Below, piece by piece: positions 38,091-49,476 of a DNA stretch of 64,000 nt; the stretch's first letter is position 1; each line of letters opens with the position of its first letter. Under the pieces are notes generated by a model. It was given only the letters and a program-made list of their open reading frames with translations, searched no databases and was not told the origin of the DNA. A program made the position numbers and the translations under genes. The DNA comes from Vibrio cidicii (GTDB lineage: Bacteria; Pseudomonadota; Gammaproteobacteria; Enterobacterales; Vibrionaceae): NCBI RefSeq assembly GCF_009763805.1, contig NZ_CP046804.1, forward strand, positions 3,038,001-3,102,000, given 5' to 3'.

Positions 38091-40044
38091 TTAGGCCAGT
38101 TCGGCTTTCTCGGCAATTAGCTTGTCGACCACACTTGGATCGGCCAGCGTTGAGGTATCACCCAAGTTGCTGGTGTCACCGGTGGCGATCTTACGCAGAA
38201 TGCGGCGCATGATCTTGCCTGAACGGGTTTTCGGTAGCGCATCGGTCCAATGCAGCACATCTGGCGTGGCAATCGGGCCGATCTCTTTACGTACCCAATC
38301 TTTCACCTCTTTGTGTAGCTCGGCGGATGGGTATTCCCCAGCGTTGAGCGTGACGTAGGCGTAAATTGCTTGGCCTTTGATGTCGTGCGGAATGCCGACA
38401 ATCGCCGCCTCGGCAATCTTCGGATGTGCCACTAGCGCCGATTCGATCTCGGCAGTGCCCATACGGTGACCGGAGACGTTCAGTACATCGTCCACACGGC
38501 CTGTGATCCAGTAGTAGCCATCTTCGTCGCGACGCGCACCGTCACCAGTGAAATACATGCCACGGAAGGTGGAGAAATAGGTCTGCTCAAAGCGTTCGTG
38601 GTCACCGTAAACCGTGCGCATCTGACCGGGCCAAGAGTCGAGGATGACGAGGTTACCTTCTGCGGCTTGGTCTTCAATAATATTGCCGATGTTATCCACC
38701 AGTGCAGGCTGCACGCCGAAGAATGGACGCGTTGCCGAGCCCGGTTTGAGCGCGGTTGCGCCCGGTAGTGGCGTGATCAAAATGCCGCCGGTTTCGGTTT
38801 GCCACCAAGTGTCGACAATCGGCGATTTTTCATTGCCGATGGTTTTGTAGTACCACTCCCACGCTTCTGGGTTAATCGGTTCGCCCACCGAGCCCATAAT
38901 GCGCAAGCTGCTGCGCTCGGTTCCTTCAACCGCTTCATTGCCTTTGGCCATCAGCGCGCGAATTGCCGTTGGCGCAGTATAAAGAATATTAACTTGGTGC
39001 TTGTCGACCACTTCGCTCATGCGGCTGGTTTTCGGGTAGTTTGGCACGCCTTCAAACAGAATGGTTTTCGCTCCGTTGGACAGTGGTCCGTAGACCAGAT
39101 AGGTGTGTCCGGTGATCCAGCCCACGTCAGCGGTACACCAGAACACCTCGCCGGGTTGATAGTCAAAGACATATTTAAACGTCATGGTCGCATACACCAA
39201 GTAGCCGCCCGTGGTATGCAGCACCCCTTTCGGTTTACCCGTAGAGCCTGAAGTGTAAAGGATAAACAGCGGATCTTCGGCTTTCATCTCTTCTGGTGGA
39301 CAAACGTCCGAGACTGTTGCCGTCGCCTCATGCCACCAAACGTCACGATGTTCATGCCAATCAACATTGCCACCGGTGCGTTTCAACACCATCACTTTGC
39401 TGATGGTTTTCACTTCAGGGTTGGTCAGCGCTTCGTCCACGTTCTTTTTCAGCGGCACGGCACGGCCGCCACGAACCCCTTCGTCAGCGGTAATCACCAC
39501 CTTGGCATCAGAGTCAATAATACGGCCCGCCAGTGCTTCAGGTGAGAAGCCGCCAAAGACGATGGTATGCACGGCGCCGATACGGGTACACGCCAGCATC
39601 GCCACCGCCGCTTCAGGAACCATCGGCATGTAGAGACACACCACGTCGCCTTTGCGCACGCCCTGTTCTTTCAGTGCGTTCGAGAAACGACATACTTCTT
39701 GGTGCAGTTGCTTGTAAGTCAGAGTTTTGTCTTCGGCTGGGTTGTCACCTTCCCAGATAATTGCTACTTCATCACCGCGTTTCGGCCAGATGGCGGTCAA
39801 TACAGTTAGCGGAAACGTTCAGTGTGCCATCTTCAAACCAGCGAATATCAACGTGGCCTGTATCAAACGAGGTCTGTTTGACCTTAGTAAAAGGCTTGAT
39901 CCAATCAACGATTTTGCCGTGTTCGCTCCAGAAGCCCTCTGGATCGCTGACAGATTGTTGGTACATCGCAAGATAGGTCTCATTATCCGCATGGGTGTGA
40001 GTTTTAATGTTCTCTTTAACCGGATAAATGTGGGCTTCACTCAT
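38091..40044 (-). CDS. acs: Acetyl-CoA synthetase, frameshifted as given
   Basis: An AMP-forming acetyl-CoA synthetase of about 650 residues that activates acetate. Chosen start [12 protein letters not shown] is preceded by AAGGAGAG. Adenylation motifs are [11 protein letters not shown], then WWQTETGG and the C-terminal [11 protein letters not shown] with the regulatory lysine that is usually acetylated. The frame breaks at 39779-39783 (GAAAC on the coding strand); deleting one A restores [16 protein letters not shown]. In Vibrio cholerae acs is controlled by CrbS/CrbR, both encoded nearby here. Confidence 0.95.
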
Positions 40045-40247
40045 TGTTTCTCTCCTTGTGCCTTCAACTTTCGTGAACAGGGCTACTTGTGATTGAGTGT
40101 GCAACTGAACGCGAACGGAAATCCGTGGTGTCTTTCGACTTGCCTATAACTGTTAATCACTGCGGCGATTTCGACAATTAGACTTTAGGATAAAAGCGTA
40201 TTTTGCTTATAAATGAGTAAATTAAGAATGTATGCGTTGCATCAAAC

Positions 40248-40883
40248 TTACGGGGAGAGGTAAGAGGAAGAGAAGCTGGGCAGATCGCCATGGGTTAAAC
40301 GCACAAAGATCAACGCCGCCGAAAAGGCATCTTGCAGCGCGTCATGCTTGTCTTGGAGAGGCAAGTCCAGATGCTTGCAGATGGCATCCAAACTGAGGTC
40401 AAAGTAGCCATTGGGCAGGTGCTTTTCCAGTTTGTCATGGTAGATCTGGCTAACTTCAACCAACGGATTGGGCAGCGGAAAGCCCAAGTGACGCTGGCAG
40501 GCGAGGTCTAAGATCTTCTTATCATAACGGATGTGGTAACCGACTAAAGGGCGGTTGCCGATAAAGTCGAGTAGCCGCGTGATGGCTTCGCGCTCGCTAA
40601 TGCCATCGACCAGATCCTGATGGCGAATTTTGTGGATTTTCACTGAACCCGAGTCAAGCGATTGCGGTGCGCGCAGCCGTACTTCAAACGGCTGACTGGT
40701 GAGAATACGGTTGTCGACAATGCGTGTCGCGGCAATGGTGACCAGCTCAGCGCGCTTCGGGTCTAAGCTGGTGGTCTCGCAATCCAGAGAGACAAACTCA
40801 CGGCCATCGGGCGCGCAAAACAGCGACTGATAGGGCGAACCCGTCAGCTTGTAGTGCCAGTATTTGCGTTGCAACCAATTCAT
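40248..40883 (-). CDS. DnaQ-like 3'-5' exonuclease
   Basis: A 211-residue DEDD-family exonuclease related to the DNA polymerase III epsilon subunit. ExoI is SLDCETTSLD with the Asp-Glu pair, ExoII-like GYHIRYDKKILD follows, and a late H...D motif is in KHDALQDAFSAA. It lies 39 bases after the CBS/nucleotidyltransferase-like gene and they are often paired in gamma-proteobacteria, so a shared role in nucleic-acid or nucleotide turnover is likely. The substrate is unknown. Confidence 0.8.
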   Translation of the reverse strand: MNWLQRKYWHYKLTGSPYQSLFCAPDGREFVSLDCETTSLDPKRAELVTIAATRIVDNRILTSQPFEVRLRAPQSLDSGSVKIHKIRHQDLVDGISEREAITRLLDFIGNRPLVGYHIRYDKKILDLACQRHLGFPLPNPLVEVSQIYHDKLEKHLPNGYFDLSLDAICKHLDLPLQDKHDALQDAFSAALIFVRLTHGDLPSFSSSYLSP

Positions 40884-40922
40884 GCGCGCTTCCTGAGACG
40901 TTTGGCGTAGCGCCTCACGTGG

Positions 40923-42750
40923 TTAATCTTTGATTTGATAGTGATAACCCAGCCACTGCTTAAACTTTTTCACCACGTGTAAACTGTGGCGCAGCAAGTC
41001 ACGTTCAGTGCGATCGAGCAGTTTCAAACTGATTTTGTTGTTGCTGTGTTGCTCAGACAACTGCTGAGCAAGGCGCAATTTAAAAAACAGCTTCAACGCT
41101 TCGCTGAGGTTATCGGCGGTGGTTTGCTCAAGCACTTTGCGTTTGACCAAAGCTTCAATGCGGTCGAAGGTGTTGTTTTCGCTTAAGGCGTATTCCAGCG
41201 TTAGAGCACGAATGCCGTGCACAATCGGGAAAATGCCGCCTTGTTTGATGTCGAGCCCTGATTTATCGGCTTTGACATTACCAAATAACGTCAGCGGCAC
41301 GGAAAAACTCAGCGCAGGGCGGGTGAATTCGGTGAGGATCAGCTCTTGATCGGCCATCAATTGACATAAGTGCGCTTTCACTGGTGCCAGTAGGCTCTTG
41401 TTGCCGGCAACGGCGTGGGCATCGGCCATGATCGCGATGTCCATGACTTGTTCCGGTTTAGCGGCTTTTACCCAGTCCGCCAAGGTTTTTTTCCACTGTG
41501 TTTGGCTGCGCACCCATTTCGGATTATTGACCATGACATTGCCCGGGCAAAGTGGGTAGCCAAGCTGCTGCAAAGTATGAGTGAGCTGCTGCATCACCTC
41601 GCCGCACAACTGCCATTCCAGCCCGTCTTTGAGGATCAGTGCGTTATCTTGGTCGGTCTTGAGGATTTGCTCACCTCGACCTTCAGAGCCGAGCACGATC
41701 AGACAGCAGTGGTCGTGTAGCGCCGGAGGCACGACTAGCTCAAACGCTTTCTCGATAATCTGCTCGTTGACCGCCGAGATCAGCTCCATGATAAAGCGCG
41801 TGCGAATGCCGTTTTTCAGCAAGCTTTCGACCAGTTGGCGCTGTTTGTTCGACGCCAGTGCCAACTCTTCTACGCTTGATGCACGGGCGATGCTTAAGGT
41901 CAGCACGTGAGAATGGGTGGAAAAGGCGCTGAGGATTTGCGTCATGTCGAGCATACCAACCGCTTGGTGACCGTCGCACACCATTAGCCGTTTCATGCGG
42001 TTGCGCGTCATGGTGATCATGGCGTTAAACAAAAAGTCGCCATTATCCACATGACAAACCGGGAAGGTGGCAATCTCGCCTACCGGAGTATCGAGCGGTT
42101 TGTCTTCCAGCATTACCGAATGGAGCATGTTGGTGCGGGTGACGATGGCATACGGGTGGGCGGAAGGCTGTTTGCGACAGCGAGGGTCATCGTCATGCAG
42201 TTTGACCAGCGCGGCGTCGATGCCGTTTTCCTTCAAGGTTTTGGTGACTTGATTGATTGGCATCTCGGGCGGAAGAATCATCGCCGGGTGGTAAATCGCC
42301 TTGTCGACTTTGGTGAGAATAAACTCGGCCAAGTTTTGCTGCTGCTGCGCCGCTTCAATCAACTCTTGCCGTTTGGCGAGGTTGTTGTCGAAGTAGGCCG
42401 CGAAACTGGCCATTCTCATTATAAAGTTCCAGAAACAGCGCTTTGGGCAGCAGATAGGAGAGGGTATCTTCTAGCGCGACGTAGTGGTGGCGTACCGTTG
42501 CTTCAAACAGGGCGCGGACGTCAAACATATCGTCGTTGGCGTAGTGGGCGAACACTTCCTGATGATCGGCGGAACGCTCTTCAACCGCACCTTTGATGAG
42601 AATGTGCAGATAATCGCTCGGCTGCCCGGCAGGCAGAACAATGTCGCGGGTTCGATAGTAGGCGACATCCAGTGACGAGCGCAGCAGGGCTTGCTGTCCT
42701 TCACTCAGGCGGTCAAACGGTGGAGATTGCATATTAAATTTATCAGGCAT
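40923..42750 (-). CDS. cNMP-binding, CBS and DUF294 nucleotidyltransferase-like protein, frameshifted as given
   Basis: A protein of about 608 residues: an N-terminal cyclic-nucleotide-binding fold (about 15-125), a CBS pair (about 155-275), a DUF294 nucleotidyltransferase-like domain with VLGSEGRGEQILKTDQDNAL, and a C-terminal DUF294_C helical domain. Such proteins are presumed signal-responsive nucleotidyl or adenylyl transferases. The frame breaks at 42402-42406 (plus strand GAAAC); deleting one base restores GQFAAYFDNNLAKRQEL. ATG 42750 gives MPDKFNMQSPP; ATG 42732 is an alternative. Part of a two-gene unit with the exonuclease. Confidence 0.85.
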
Positions 42751-42943
42751 GGGGCACTCTATCGTCACGCGGCATAGAGTAAGTCTGACAAATTTACACT
42801 GACTCTCCAGACGACTTTGGTCTAATCCTTTGGTGCGATCGGGGAAACGGTGGGTTGCTGATAATTCCCTTTTTCTCTTGTGCATACCCAGTCATAATGC
42901 AGCGCACTCAGTTCTTTAACTGCTATTGTTCAGGATTATCACT

Positions 42944-44134
42944 ATGTTTACCCCATCCCCTTATGGCTGGATTTCTCAATATTTCCTCGGCTTCTTTTTT
43001 GCTTACGGTGTTTATCTGCCATTTTGGTCGTTGTGGTTTAAGGAGCAGGGCGTCTCTTCCACCGATATCGGCTTGCTGGTGGGGATTGGTTTAGCAACCC
43101 GTTGTGTGGCGAATATGGTGATCACGCCACGCGTGCATCGCGCTGAGCACATCATGCCAGCGCTACGCTGGCTCAGTTTTGCCGCGCTGATTTTTGTTGC
43201 GTTTCACTTTTTTACTGGCGGTGATTTCTGGTTGATGGCGCTGGCGACCGTGTTATTCAACCTCTGTTGTGGCCCGGCGGTACCGCTCTCTGATGCGCTC
43301 GCTAACTACTACGCCCGCTTAAAAATGCTTGATTACGGCCGCACGCGCTTGTGGGGATCCATCGCGTTTATTGCGGGCTCGACGGTGGTGGGGTATTTGA
43401 TTGCGCTCTACGGCAGCGACATGATCCTTTACACCGCGTTGGCTGGGGTGTTTGTTTCGCTATTGTTCAGCTTACGCAAACCAACGCTGATGCCAGTTAC
43501 ACGCCAAGAGCATCACACCCAGCGGCCAAAGTTAACTGAGTTACTCACCGACAAACCCGTCGTGACCTTTTTGCTGTTGGCGGCGCTCATTCAAGGGAGC
43601 CACGCGGCTTACTACAGCTTTAGCGCCATTTACTGGAAGCAGGCGGGCCATTCCGAAGAGATCATCGGCTATCTGTGGAGCTTAGGGGTGGTGGCCGAAG
43701 TGGCGGTGTTTGCTCTGAGTAAACGTCTGTTTGCAGGTTGGTCGCTGCGTGCGCTGTTTGTCGCCGCCTCGATTGGCGTGATGCTGCGCTGGGGGATCAC
43801 CGCCTCCACCACCTTGCTGCTTGGTCTGGTTTTGGTGCAACTGCTGCACGGCGTGACGTTTGCCATGGCGCATATTGCGGCCATTCAATACATTCAACAC
43901 TCACCAGAGCACAAAATGGTCGCTCTGCAAGCACTCTACAATGCCCTGCCGTTAGGCGCTTTTATCGCGGCCATGACGGCGTTAAGTGGCTGGGGCTTTG
44001 AGCAGTGGGGCGCGAATGTGTTCTGGGTGATGGCGGCCATGGGCTTTATCGCGCTGTTTGTTAAAGTGACGCCAGTCAGTGAAGAGCCGCATGTGATTGA
44101 TCTGGCGAAAGCCGAGCCGAAAGCACAGAATTAG
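42944..44134 (+). CDS. MFS transporter, HcaT-like
   Basis: A 396-residue 12-segment major-facilitator transporter strongly resembling HcaT (3-phenylpropionate permease family). Matching segments include YGVYLPFWSLWFK, LDYGRTRLWGSIAF and SHAAYYSFSAIYW followed by GYLWSLGVVAEV. The substrate in Vibrio is not established; there are no phenylpropionate genes nearby. ATG 42944 is chosen over an upstream TTG because it matches the family start. A terminator follows before crbS. Confidence 0.85.
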   Translation: MFTPSPYGWISQYFLGFFFAYGVYLPFWSLWFKEQGVSSTDIGLLVGIGLATRCVANMVITPRVHRAEHIMPALRWLSFAALIFVAFHFFTGGDFWLMALATVLFNLCCGPAVPLSDALANYYARLKMLDYGRTRLWGSIAFIAGSTVVGYLIALYGSDMILYTALAGVFVSLLFSLRKPTLMPVTRQEHHTQRPKLTELLTDKPVVTFLLLAALIQGSHAAYYSFSAIYWKQAGHSEEIIGYLWSLGVVAEVAVFALSKRLFAGWSLRALFVAASIGVMLRWGITASTTLLLGLVLVQLLHGVTFAMAHIAAIQYIQHSPEHKMVALQALYNALPLGAFIAAMTALSGWGFEQWGANVFWVMAAMGFIALFVKVTPVSEEPHVIDLAKAEPKAQN

Positions 44135-44174
44135 TGTGAAGAGATTGAGTTGAGCTCTCATCCTTAGTTAAATG

Positions 44175-44204
44175 AAACCTCTCCCATAGCGGAGAGGTTT
44201 TTTT
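44175..44204 (+). terminator. Terminator after the MFS gene
   Basis: AAACCTCTCC / GGAGAGGTTT hairpin followed by T, located between the MFS gene and crbS. Confidence 0.9.
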
Positions 44205-44221
44205 ATCAGGAAGGATGACGC

Positions 44222-47200
44222 ATGCAAGGATGGATTGTGATTCCCGTGTCGTTGGCATATCTGGGCATTTTGTTTTTGATTGCTTGGTATGGCGATAGAC
44301 AGAAAAAATGGCTGGCGCGTTGGCGCCCGTGGGTCTACAGCTTGTCTATTGCGGTTTATTGTACTTCGTGGACGTTTTACGGCACCGTCGGCCAAGCCAG
44401 TAGCAACCCTTGGTCGTTTTTACCCATTTATATCGCGCCGATTTTGGTCTTCACCTTGGGATGGCGCATCCTTGCTCGGCTGATCCTGATCGCTAAACGA
44501 GAGCATATTACCTCCATCGCTGACTTTATCGCTGCCCGTTATGGTAAATCGCAGGGCATTGCGGTGGTGGTCACCTTGATCGCCGTGGTCGGTATTTTGC
44601 CTTATATCGCGCTGCAGTTGCGCGGCATTACCATGGGGTTGGAGATCATCGCCCCCGATCTCTTTAGTCAGTTTGGCTACGAAGATTACAACGTCTCTTG
44701 GTTTGTGGTTGGTGCACTGGCGATTTTTACCATGCTGTTTGGCACGCGCCACATCGACAATACCGAGCACCATCGCGGCATGATGATGGCGATTGCGTTT
44801 GAGTCCATGGTCAAGTTGTTGGCTTTTTTGGTTGTCGGGGTGTTTATCGTCTGGCTGATGATGCGCCACGAAAGCTTCGATTTAACCAGCGCTATCACGA
44901 ACACCTATCAAGCGCCGAATGTCGCGACGCTACTTATTCACACCGTACTGACGATGTTGGCGATCGTCTGTCTGCCGCGTCAGTTTCACACCATGGTGGT
45001 GGAAAACGAGCGCGCGCAAGATCTGCACACCGCTCGTTGGTTGTTTCCGCTCTACTTGGTTCTGATGGGGATGTTTGTTTTGCCCATCGCTTGGGCGGGG
45101 CAAAGTTTGCTGCCAGCCAGCTCGGCCGATACCTATGTGATCAGTTTGCCGATGGCGTTTGGTGCCAGCGATATTGCGCTGTTGGCCTTTCTTGGCGGAA
45201 CTTCGGCGGCCAGTGGCATGGTGATCGTGTCGACCATCGCGCTGGCGATCATGGTCTCTAATGATTTAGTCATGCCACTGCTGCTCAGACGCATGCGCTT
45301 GTCCAATCGCAATCATCATCACTTTTCCGGCTTGCTGCTGCGCATTCGTCGCGCGCTGATTTTTCTGCTGTTGATTGGTGCTTGGGGTTTTTATCAAGCG
45401 CTGGATGCGATTCATTCGCTGTCGGCCATCGGCTTTCTCTCGTTTGCCGCGATCACCCAGTTTGCCCCTGCGTTGCTTGGCGGTATGTACTGGCGGCAAG
45501 GCAACCGCAAAGGGGTGTATGTCGGGCTGGCGGTTGGCTTCACTTTGTGGCTGATCACCCTGATGACTCAGACCGATATGCTGGCTGGCGATGCGCAAAG
45601 CAACTTGTTGATCTGGATAATTACCCCTCCTGAACTGCTGAGCGGGCTGGACGTTAAAGCATCGGATTGGGGGATGATCCTCAGCGTCAGTGCCAATGCT
45701 TTCTGCTATCTGCTGGTTTCGATGCTGACACGGCCAAGCCTGAGTGAGCGCTTACAATCGGCGTCTTTTATCGGTATCCCGCTACCGGAAAATGAGAACA
45801 TCAGCTTGTACCAAAGCCGTGTCACGGTCGCTGAACTGGAGATGCTGGCGTCGCGTTTTGTTGGTCGCACTCGGGTTAAGAATGCCTTTGCTTACTATTG
45901 GTCGCAGCAGCGAGAAGTGTTGCTGCCCAATCAACAAGCGCCATCGACCTTAATTCGCCACACCGAACGGGTTTTGGCTGGGGTTTTTGGCGCGTCATCG
46001 GCGAAGTTGGTCCTCACTTCGGCGCTGCAAGGGCGAAACATGCAGTTGGAAGAGGTCGCCACCATCGTGGATGAAGCGTCAGAGCTCTACGACTTCAGCC
46101 GCGGGCTGTTGCAAGGGGCAATCGAGCACATTGGGCAAGGGATCGCGGTTGTGGATAAACAGTTGCGGCTGGTGGCGTGGAACCAACGTTATTTAGAGCT
46201 GTTTGAGTTTCCGCCGGGGCTTATTCAAGTCGGGCGGCCGATTGCCGATGTGATTCGTCACAATGCGCAGCAAGGGTTGTGCGGTCCGGGCGACCCGGAA
46301 GATCACGTGCGCCGTCGGGTCTACCATCTTGAGCAAGGCACACGGCATACCTCATCGCGAATTCGCCCCGATGGACGGGTGATCGAAGTGCAAGGCAACC
46401 CGATGCCCGGCGGAGGGTTTGTGATGAGCTTTACCGATATCACCGTCTTTCGCCATGCCGAACAGGCGCTCAAAGAGGCCAATGAAACGCTGGAAGAGCG
46501 CGTTCATCTGCGCACACGCGAGTTAGAGAGATTGAATCAGCAACTGGTAACCGCAACGCAACGCTCGGAGCGCGAGTCGCAATCTAAGTCGCGCTTTTTG
46601 GCTGCGGTAAGCCATGATTTAATGCAGCCACTCAACGCCGCACGTCTGTTTGCCTCATCGCTCTCTGAAGTGGCGAAAGAAGATGAAACGCGCAAGCTGG
46701 CCTCGCACATCGAAAGTGCGCTGGGGGCGGCGGAAGATCTCATCGGTGATTTGCTCGATATCTCGCGGCTAGAGTCCGGCAAACTGGATATCCACATGCA
46801 CGGTTTCGCCATCAACGATGTGTTGTCTAACCTCAATGCAGAATTCAGTGCCTTAGCCAAGCAGCAAGGCATTGAGTTTTGTATGGTTCCCTCTTCATTG
46901 ACCGTCAACTCCGACCCCAAACTGCTGCGCCGTGTGGTGCAAAACTTTTTGACCAATGCCTTTCGTTACAGCCCCAACGGCAAAGTGTTGCTCGGTGTGC
47001 GCCGCGTCGCGGGGCGTGTGCGGATCGACGTTTGGGACAACGGCATGGGCATTGAAGAAGATAAACAGCAGGAGATCTTTGAAGAGTTCAATCGCGGTAG
47101 TCTGGTGCGCTCAGATCAAGGGCTCGGTTTAGGGTTGGCGATTTCTAAAGGGATTGCCCAAGTGCTTGGGCATGAAATTTCGATGCGTTCTTGGCACGGC

Positions 47201-47653
47201 AAAGGCAGCGTCTTTTCCATTATGCTCGATAAAGCCAGCGAGGTGCAGAAGCCTGCGGTGAATGAGCCCAGCCCAGCGGTGGCGGATCTCAGCCATCTAC
47301 GCATTCTGTGTGTCGACAATGAAGAAGAGATTTTGGTCGGTATGGAAAACTTGCTGGCACGTTGGGGCTGTGAAGTGAAAACCGCAACCGACCTGATTGG
47401 TAGCCTGAAAACATTGGAAAATGGCTGGATCCCGCAGGTGATCTTCTCCGATTATCGTTTAGACGACGGGCGAACCGGTCTCGAAGTGTTGCAGCAGTGC
47501 AAACTGCGTTTAGGCAACCGATTTGAAGGCGTTATTATCAGTGCTGATCGCACCGAAGAGATGATGCAAGCGATAAAAGCCAACGGGTTCGGTTTTATCG
47601 CCAAACCCGTTAAACCGCTGAAGTTAAGAGCGGTATTGAATCGGGTTAGCTAA
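44222..47653 (+). CDS. crbS: Symporter-linked hybrid sensor kinase CrbS
   Basis: A 1143-residue membrane sensor with about thirteen membrane segments forming an SLC5/sodium-solute-symporter-like domain (residues 1-510), a STAC-like linker, a PAS domain (about 635-750), a coiled coil, a histidine kinase with His near residue 797 (AVSHDLMQPLNAARL) and ATPase motif GLGLGLAISKG, and a C-terminal receiver with the phospho-Asp near 1077 (FSDYRL). This is the architecture of CrbS, which with CrbR controls acetate use (acs) in V. cholerae. The presence of acs, the symporter and a NarL-type regulator nearby supports this. AGGAAGG precedes the start. Confidence 0.92.
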   Translation: MQGWIVIPVSLAYLGILFLIAWYGDRQKKWLARWRPWVYSLSIAVYCTSWTFYGTVGQASSNPWSFLPIYIAPILVFTLGWRILARLILIAKREHITSIADFIAARYGKSQGIAVVVTLIAVVGILPYIALQLRGITMGLEIIAPDLFSQFGYEDYNVSWFVVGALAIFTMLFGTRHIDNTEHHRGMMMAIAFESMVKLLAFLVVGVFIVWLMMRHESFDLTSAITNTYQAPNVATLLIHTVLTMLAIVCLPRQFHTMVVENERAQDLHTARWLFPLYLVLMGMFVLPIAWAGQSLLPASSADTYVISLPMAFGASDIALLAFLGGTSAASGMVIVSTIALAIMVSNDLVMPLLLRRMRLSNRNHHHFSGLLLRIRRALIFLLLIGAWGFYQALDAIHSLSAIGFLSFAAITQFAPALLGGMYWRQGNRKGVYVGLAVGFTLWLITLMTQTDMLAGDAQSNLLIWIITPPELLSGLDVKASDWGMILSVSANAFCYLLVSMLTRPSLSERLQSASFIGIPLPENENISLYQSRVTVAELEMLASRFVGRTRVKNAFAYYWSQQREVLLPNQQAPSTLIRHTERVLAGVFGASSAKLVLTSALQGRNMQLEEVATIVDEASELYDFSRGLLQGAIEHIGQGIAVVDKQLRLVAWNQRYLELFEFPPGLIQVGRPIADVIRHNAQQGLCGPGDPEDHVRRRVYHLEQGTRHTSSRIRPDGRVIEVQGNPMPGGGFVMSFTDITVFRHAEQALKEANETLEERVHLRTRELERLNQQLVTATQRSERESQSKSRFLAAVSHDLMQPLNAARLFASSLSEVAKEDETRKLASHIESALGAAEDLIGDLLDISRLESGKLDIHMHGFAINDVLSNLNAEFSALAKQQGIEFCMVPSSLTVNSDPKLLRRVVQNFLTNAFRYSPNGKVLLGVRRVAGRVRIDVWDNGMGIEEDKQQEIFEEFNRGSLVRSDQGLGLGLAISKGIAQVLGHEISMRSWHGKGSVFSIMLDKASEVQKPAVNEPSPAVADLSHLRILCVDNEEEILVGMENLLARWGCEVKTATDLIGSLKTLENGWIPQVIFSDYRLDDGRTGLEVLQQCKLRLGNRFEGVIISADRTEEMMQAIKANGFGFIAKPVKPLKLRAVLNRVS

Positions 47654-47687
47654 TTGAGCTGGTCAGCGGTTAGAACAATTTAAAACA

Positions 47688-47714
47688 AAAAGCCGATGCA
47701 GTTGCATCGGCTTT
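47688..47714. terminator. Terminator between crbS and the symporter genes
   Basis: AAAGCCGATGCA / TGCATCGGCTTT hairpin between convergent genes with A and T flanks. Confidence 0.85.
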
Positions 47715-47760
47715 GCTTTTCCACGGAGCTTAATCCCTACAATAAAGCTCGTGAGTCTTA

Positions 47761-49464
47761 TTAGTGGTCGTGCGCAGCACCAGCTCCTTTTGGATAACGG
47801 ATAGACTCGACCATATCTTGTACCTCTTTGGGTACTTCGGCGGTGAACTTGTTCACTACGATAGAGACAACAAAGTTCAAGCACATACCCAGCGTACCAA
47901 TCCCTTCTGGGCTGATACCAAACCACCAGTTGTCTGGAGTGCTGGCGGCTGGATTGATGAACTTAAAGTAGATGATGTAAGCCGCAGTAAACGCAATACC
48001 TGACAACATACCGGCAATCGCGCCTTCTTTGTTCATCTTCTTATAGAAGATACCAAGAATGATGGCCGGGAAGAACGAGGAGGCTGCCAAACCGAAGGCG
48101 AATGCCACCACTTGCGCTACAAAGCCGGGAGGGTTGATACCCAGATAACCTGCGCCGATAATCGCCAGTGCTGCGCCTATCCGTGCGGCTCGCAGTTCCT
48201 GCTTGTCGGTCATATCCGGCTTAAAGCCTTTCTTCAGTAAGTCGTGTGAAATCGAGGTTGAGATAACCAGTAGTAGGCCCGCTGCGGTAGAGAGTGCTGC
48301 TGCCAAGCCACCTGCGGCCAACAGAGCGACCACCCAGTTTGGCAGTTTCGCTAACTCAGGCGAAGCCAGTACGATGATGTCACGGTTGATGGTCATTTCG
48401 TTACGCGCATCACCCGCATAGAACATCTTGCCGTCGCCGTTCTTATCTTCCCATTTGACTAGGCCAGTGCTTTCCCAGTTTTTAAACCAACTTGGTGCAT
48501 CGGCTGCTGCCACGCCTTGCATGTCTGGACCGTTGATGGTGTCAATCATGTTCACGCGAGCAAACGCAGCTACCGCAGGTGCTGTGGTGTACAAGAACGC
48601 GATGAAGACCAGAGCCCAACCGGCAGAGATACGTGCATCAGATACTTTCGGAACCGTAAAGAAGCGAATAATAACGTGTGGAAGTCCCGCCGTACCGACC
48701 ATGAGCGCCGCACAGATGAAGAAGACGTCAACCATACTCTTCGAGCCGTCGGTATAGGCGGTAAAGCCCAGTTCCTGAGTCAAGCCGTCCAGTTTGGTGA
48801 GTAGGTATTCATCGCTGCCCGCCATGGTAGAGCCAAAGCCAAGCTGAGGGACAGGGTTACCTGTCATCATAAGCGAGGTGAAAATCGCAGGGACCATAAA
48901 GGCGAAGATCAGCACGCAGTATTGGGCTACCTGAGTATAAGTAATGCCTTTCATCCCGCCCATGACCGCGTAGAAGAAGACGATTGCCATACCGATGATG
49001 ATGCCCATATTGATGTCAACTTCGAGGAAGCGCGCAAAGACCACGCCCACGCCACGCATCTGGCCTGCGACGTAAGTAAAGGAGACGAAGATGGCACAAA
49101 ATACCGCCACCATACGCGCCGTTCTTGAGTAGTAACGGTCACCGATAAAATCTGGCACAGTAAACTTACCAAACTTACGCAAGTACGGAGCAAGACACAG
49201 TGCGAGTAGCACATAGCCACCTGTCCAACCCATCAGGTAAACGGTGCCATCGTAGCCGATGAAGGAGATGATCCCTGCCATTGAGATAAACGATGCGGCA
49301 GACATCCAGTCCGCGGCGGTTGCCATGCCGTTGGCAACAGGGTGAACCCCCCCGCCCGCAACATAGAATTCACTGGTCGATCCCGCACGTGCCCAGATAG
49401 CGATACCGATATACAGGGCGAAAGTGAGACCAACCAGAATAAACGTCCAAGTTTGAATATCCAT
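47761..49464 (-). CDS. actP: Sodium/acetate-type symporter large subunit (ActP-like)
   Basis: A 567-residue sodium:solute symporter of the VC_2705 / ActP type with about thirteen membrane segments. Segments DWMSAASFISMAGI and TAAGLLLVISTSISHDLLKKG are the conserved sodium/substrate-site regions. Acetate is the most likely substrate because acs and the CrbS/CrbR regulators lie nearby, but other monocarboxylates cannot be excluded. It is preceded by AGAGG and by the small DUF4212 subunit gene 12 bases upstream, which forms the complex in this subfamily. Confidence 0.87.
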   Translation of the reverse strand: MDIQTWTFILVGLTFALYIGIAIWARAGSTSEFYVAGGGVHPVANGMATAADWMSAASFISMAGIISFIGYDGTVYLMGWTGGYVLLALCLAPYLRKFGKFTVPDFIGDRYYSRTARMVAVFCAIFVSFTYVAGQMRGVGVVFARFLEVDINMGIIIGMAIVFFYAVMGGMKGITYTQVAQYCVLIFAFMVPAIFTSLMMTGNPVPQLGFGSTMAGSDEYLLTKLDGLTQELGFTAYTDGSKSMVDVFFICAALMVGTAGLPHVIIRFFTVPKVSDARISAGWALVFIAFLYTTAPAVAAFARVNMIDTINGPDMQGVAAADAPSWFKNWESTGLVKWEDKNGDGKMFYAGDARNEMTINRDIIVLASPELAKLPNWVVALLAAGGLAAALSTAAGLLLVISTSISHDLLKKGFKPDMTDKQELRAARIGAALAIIGAGYLGINPPGFVAQVVAFAFGLAASSFFPAIILGIFYKKMNKEGAIAGMLSGIAFTAAYIIYFKFINPAASTPDNWWFGISPEGIGTLGMCLNFVVSIVVNKFTAEVPKEVQDMVESIRYPKGAGAAHDH

Positions 49465-49476
49465 TTTCTAAACCTC

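Noticed and set aside
38091..40044. Programmed ribosomal frameshifting in acs, prmA, aspA and the other split genes
   Set aside because: The sites are only AAA (or TTT) in varying codon registers, without a heptameric slippery sequence or a clear downstream structure, and they fall at random positions within ordinary enzymes. A shared GAAAC sequence artefact explains all of them.
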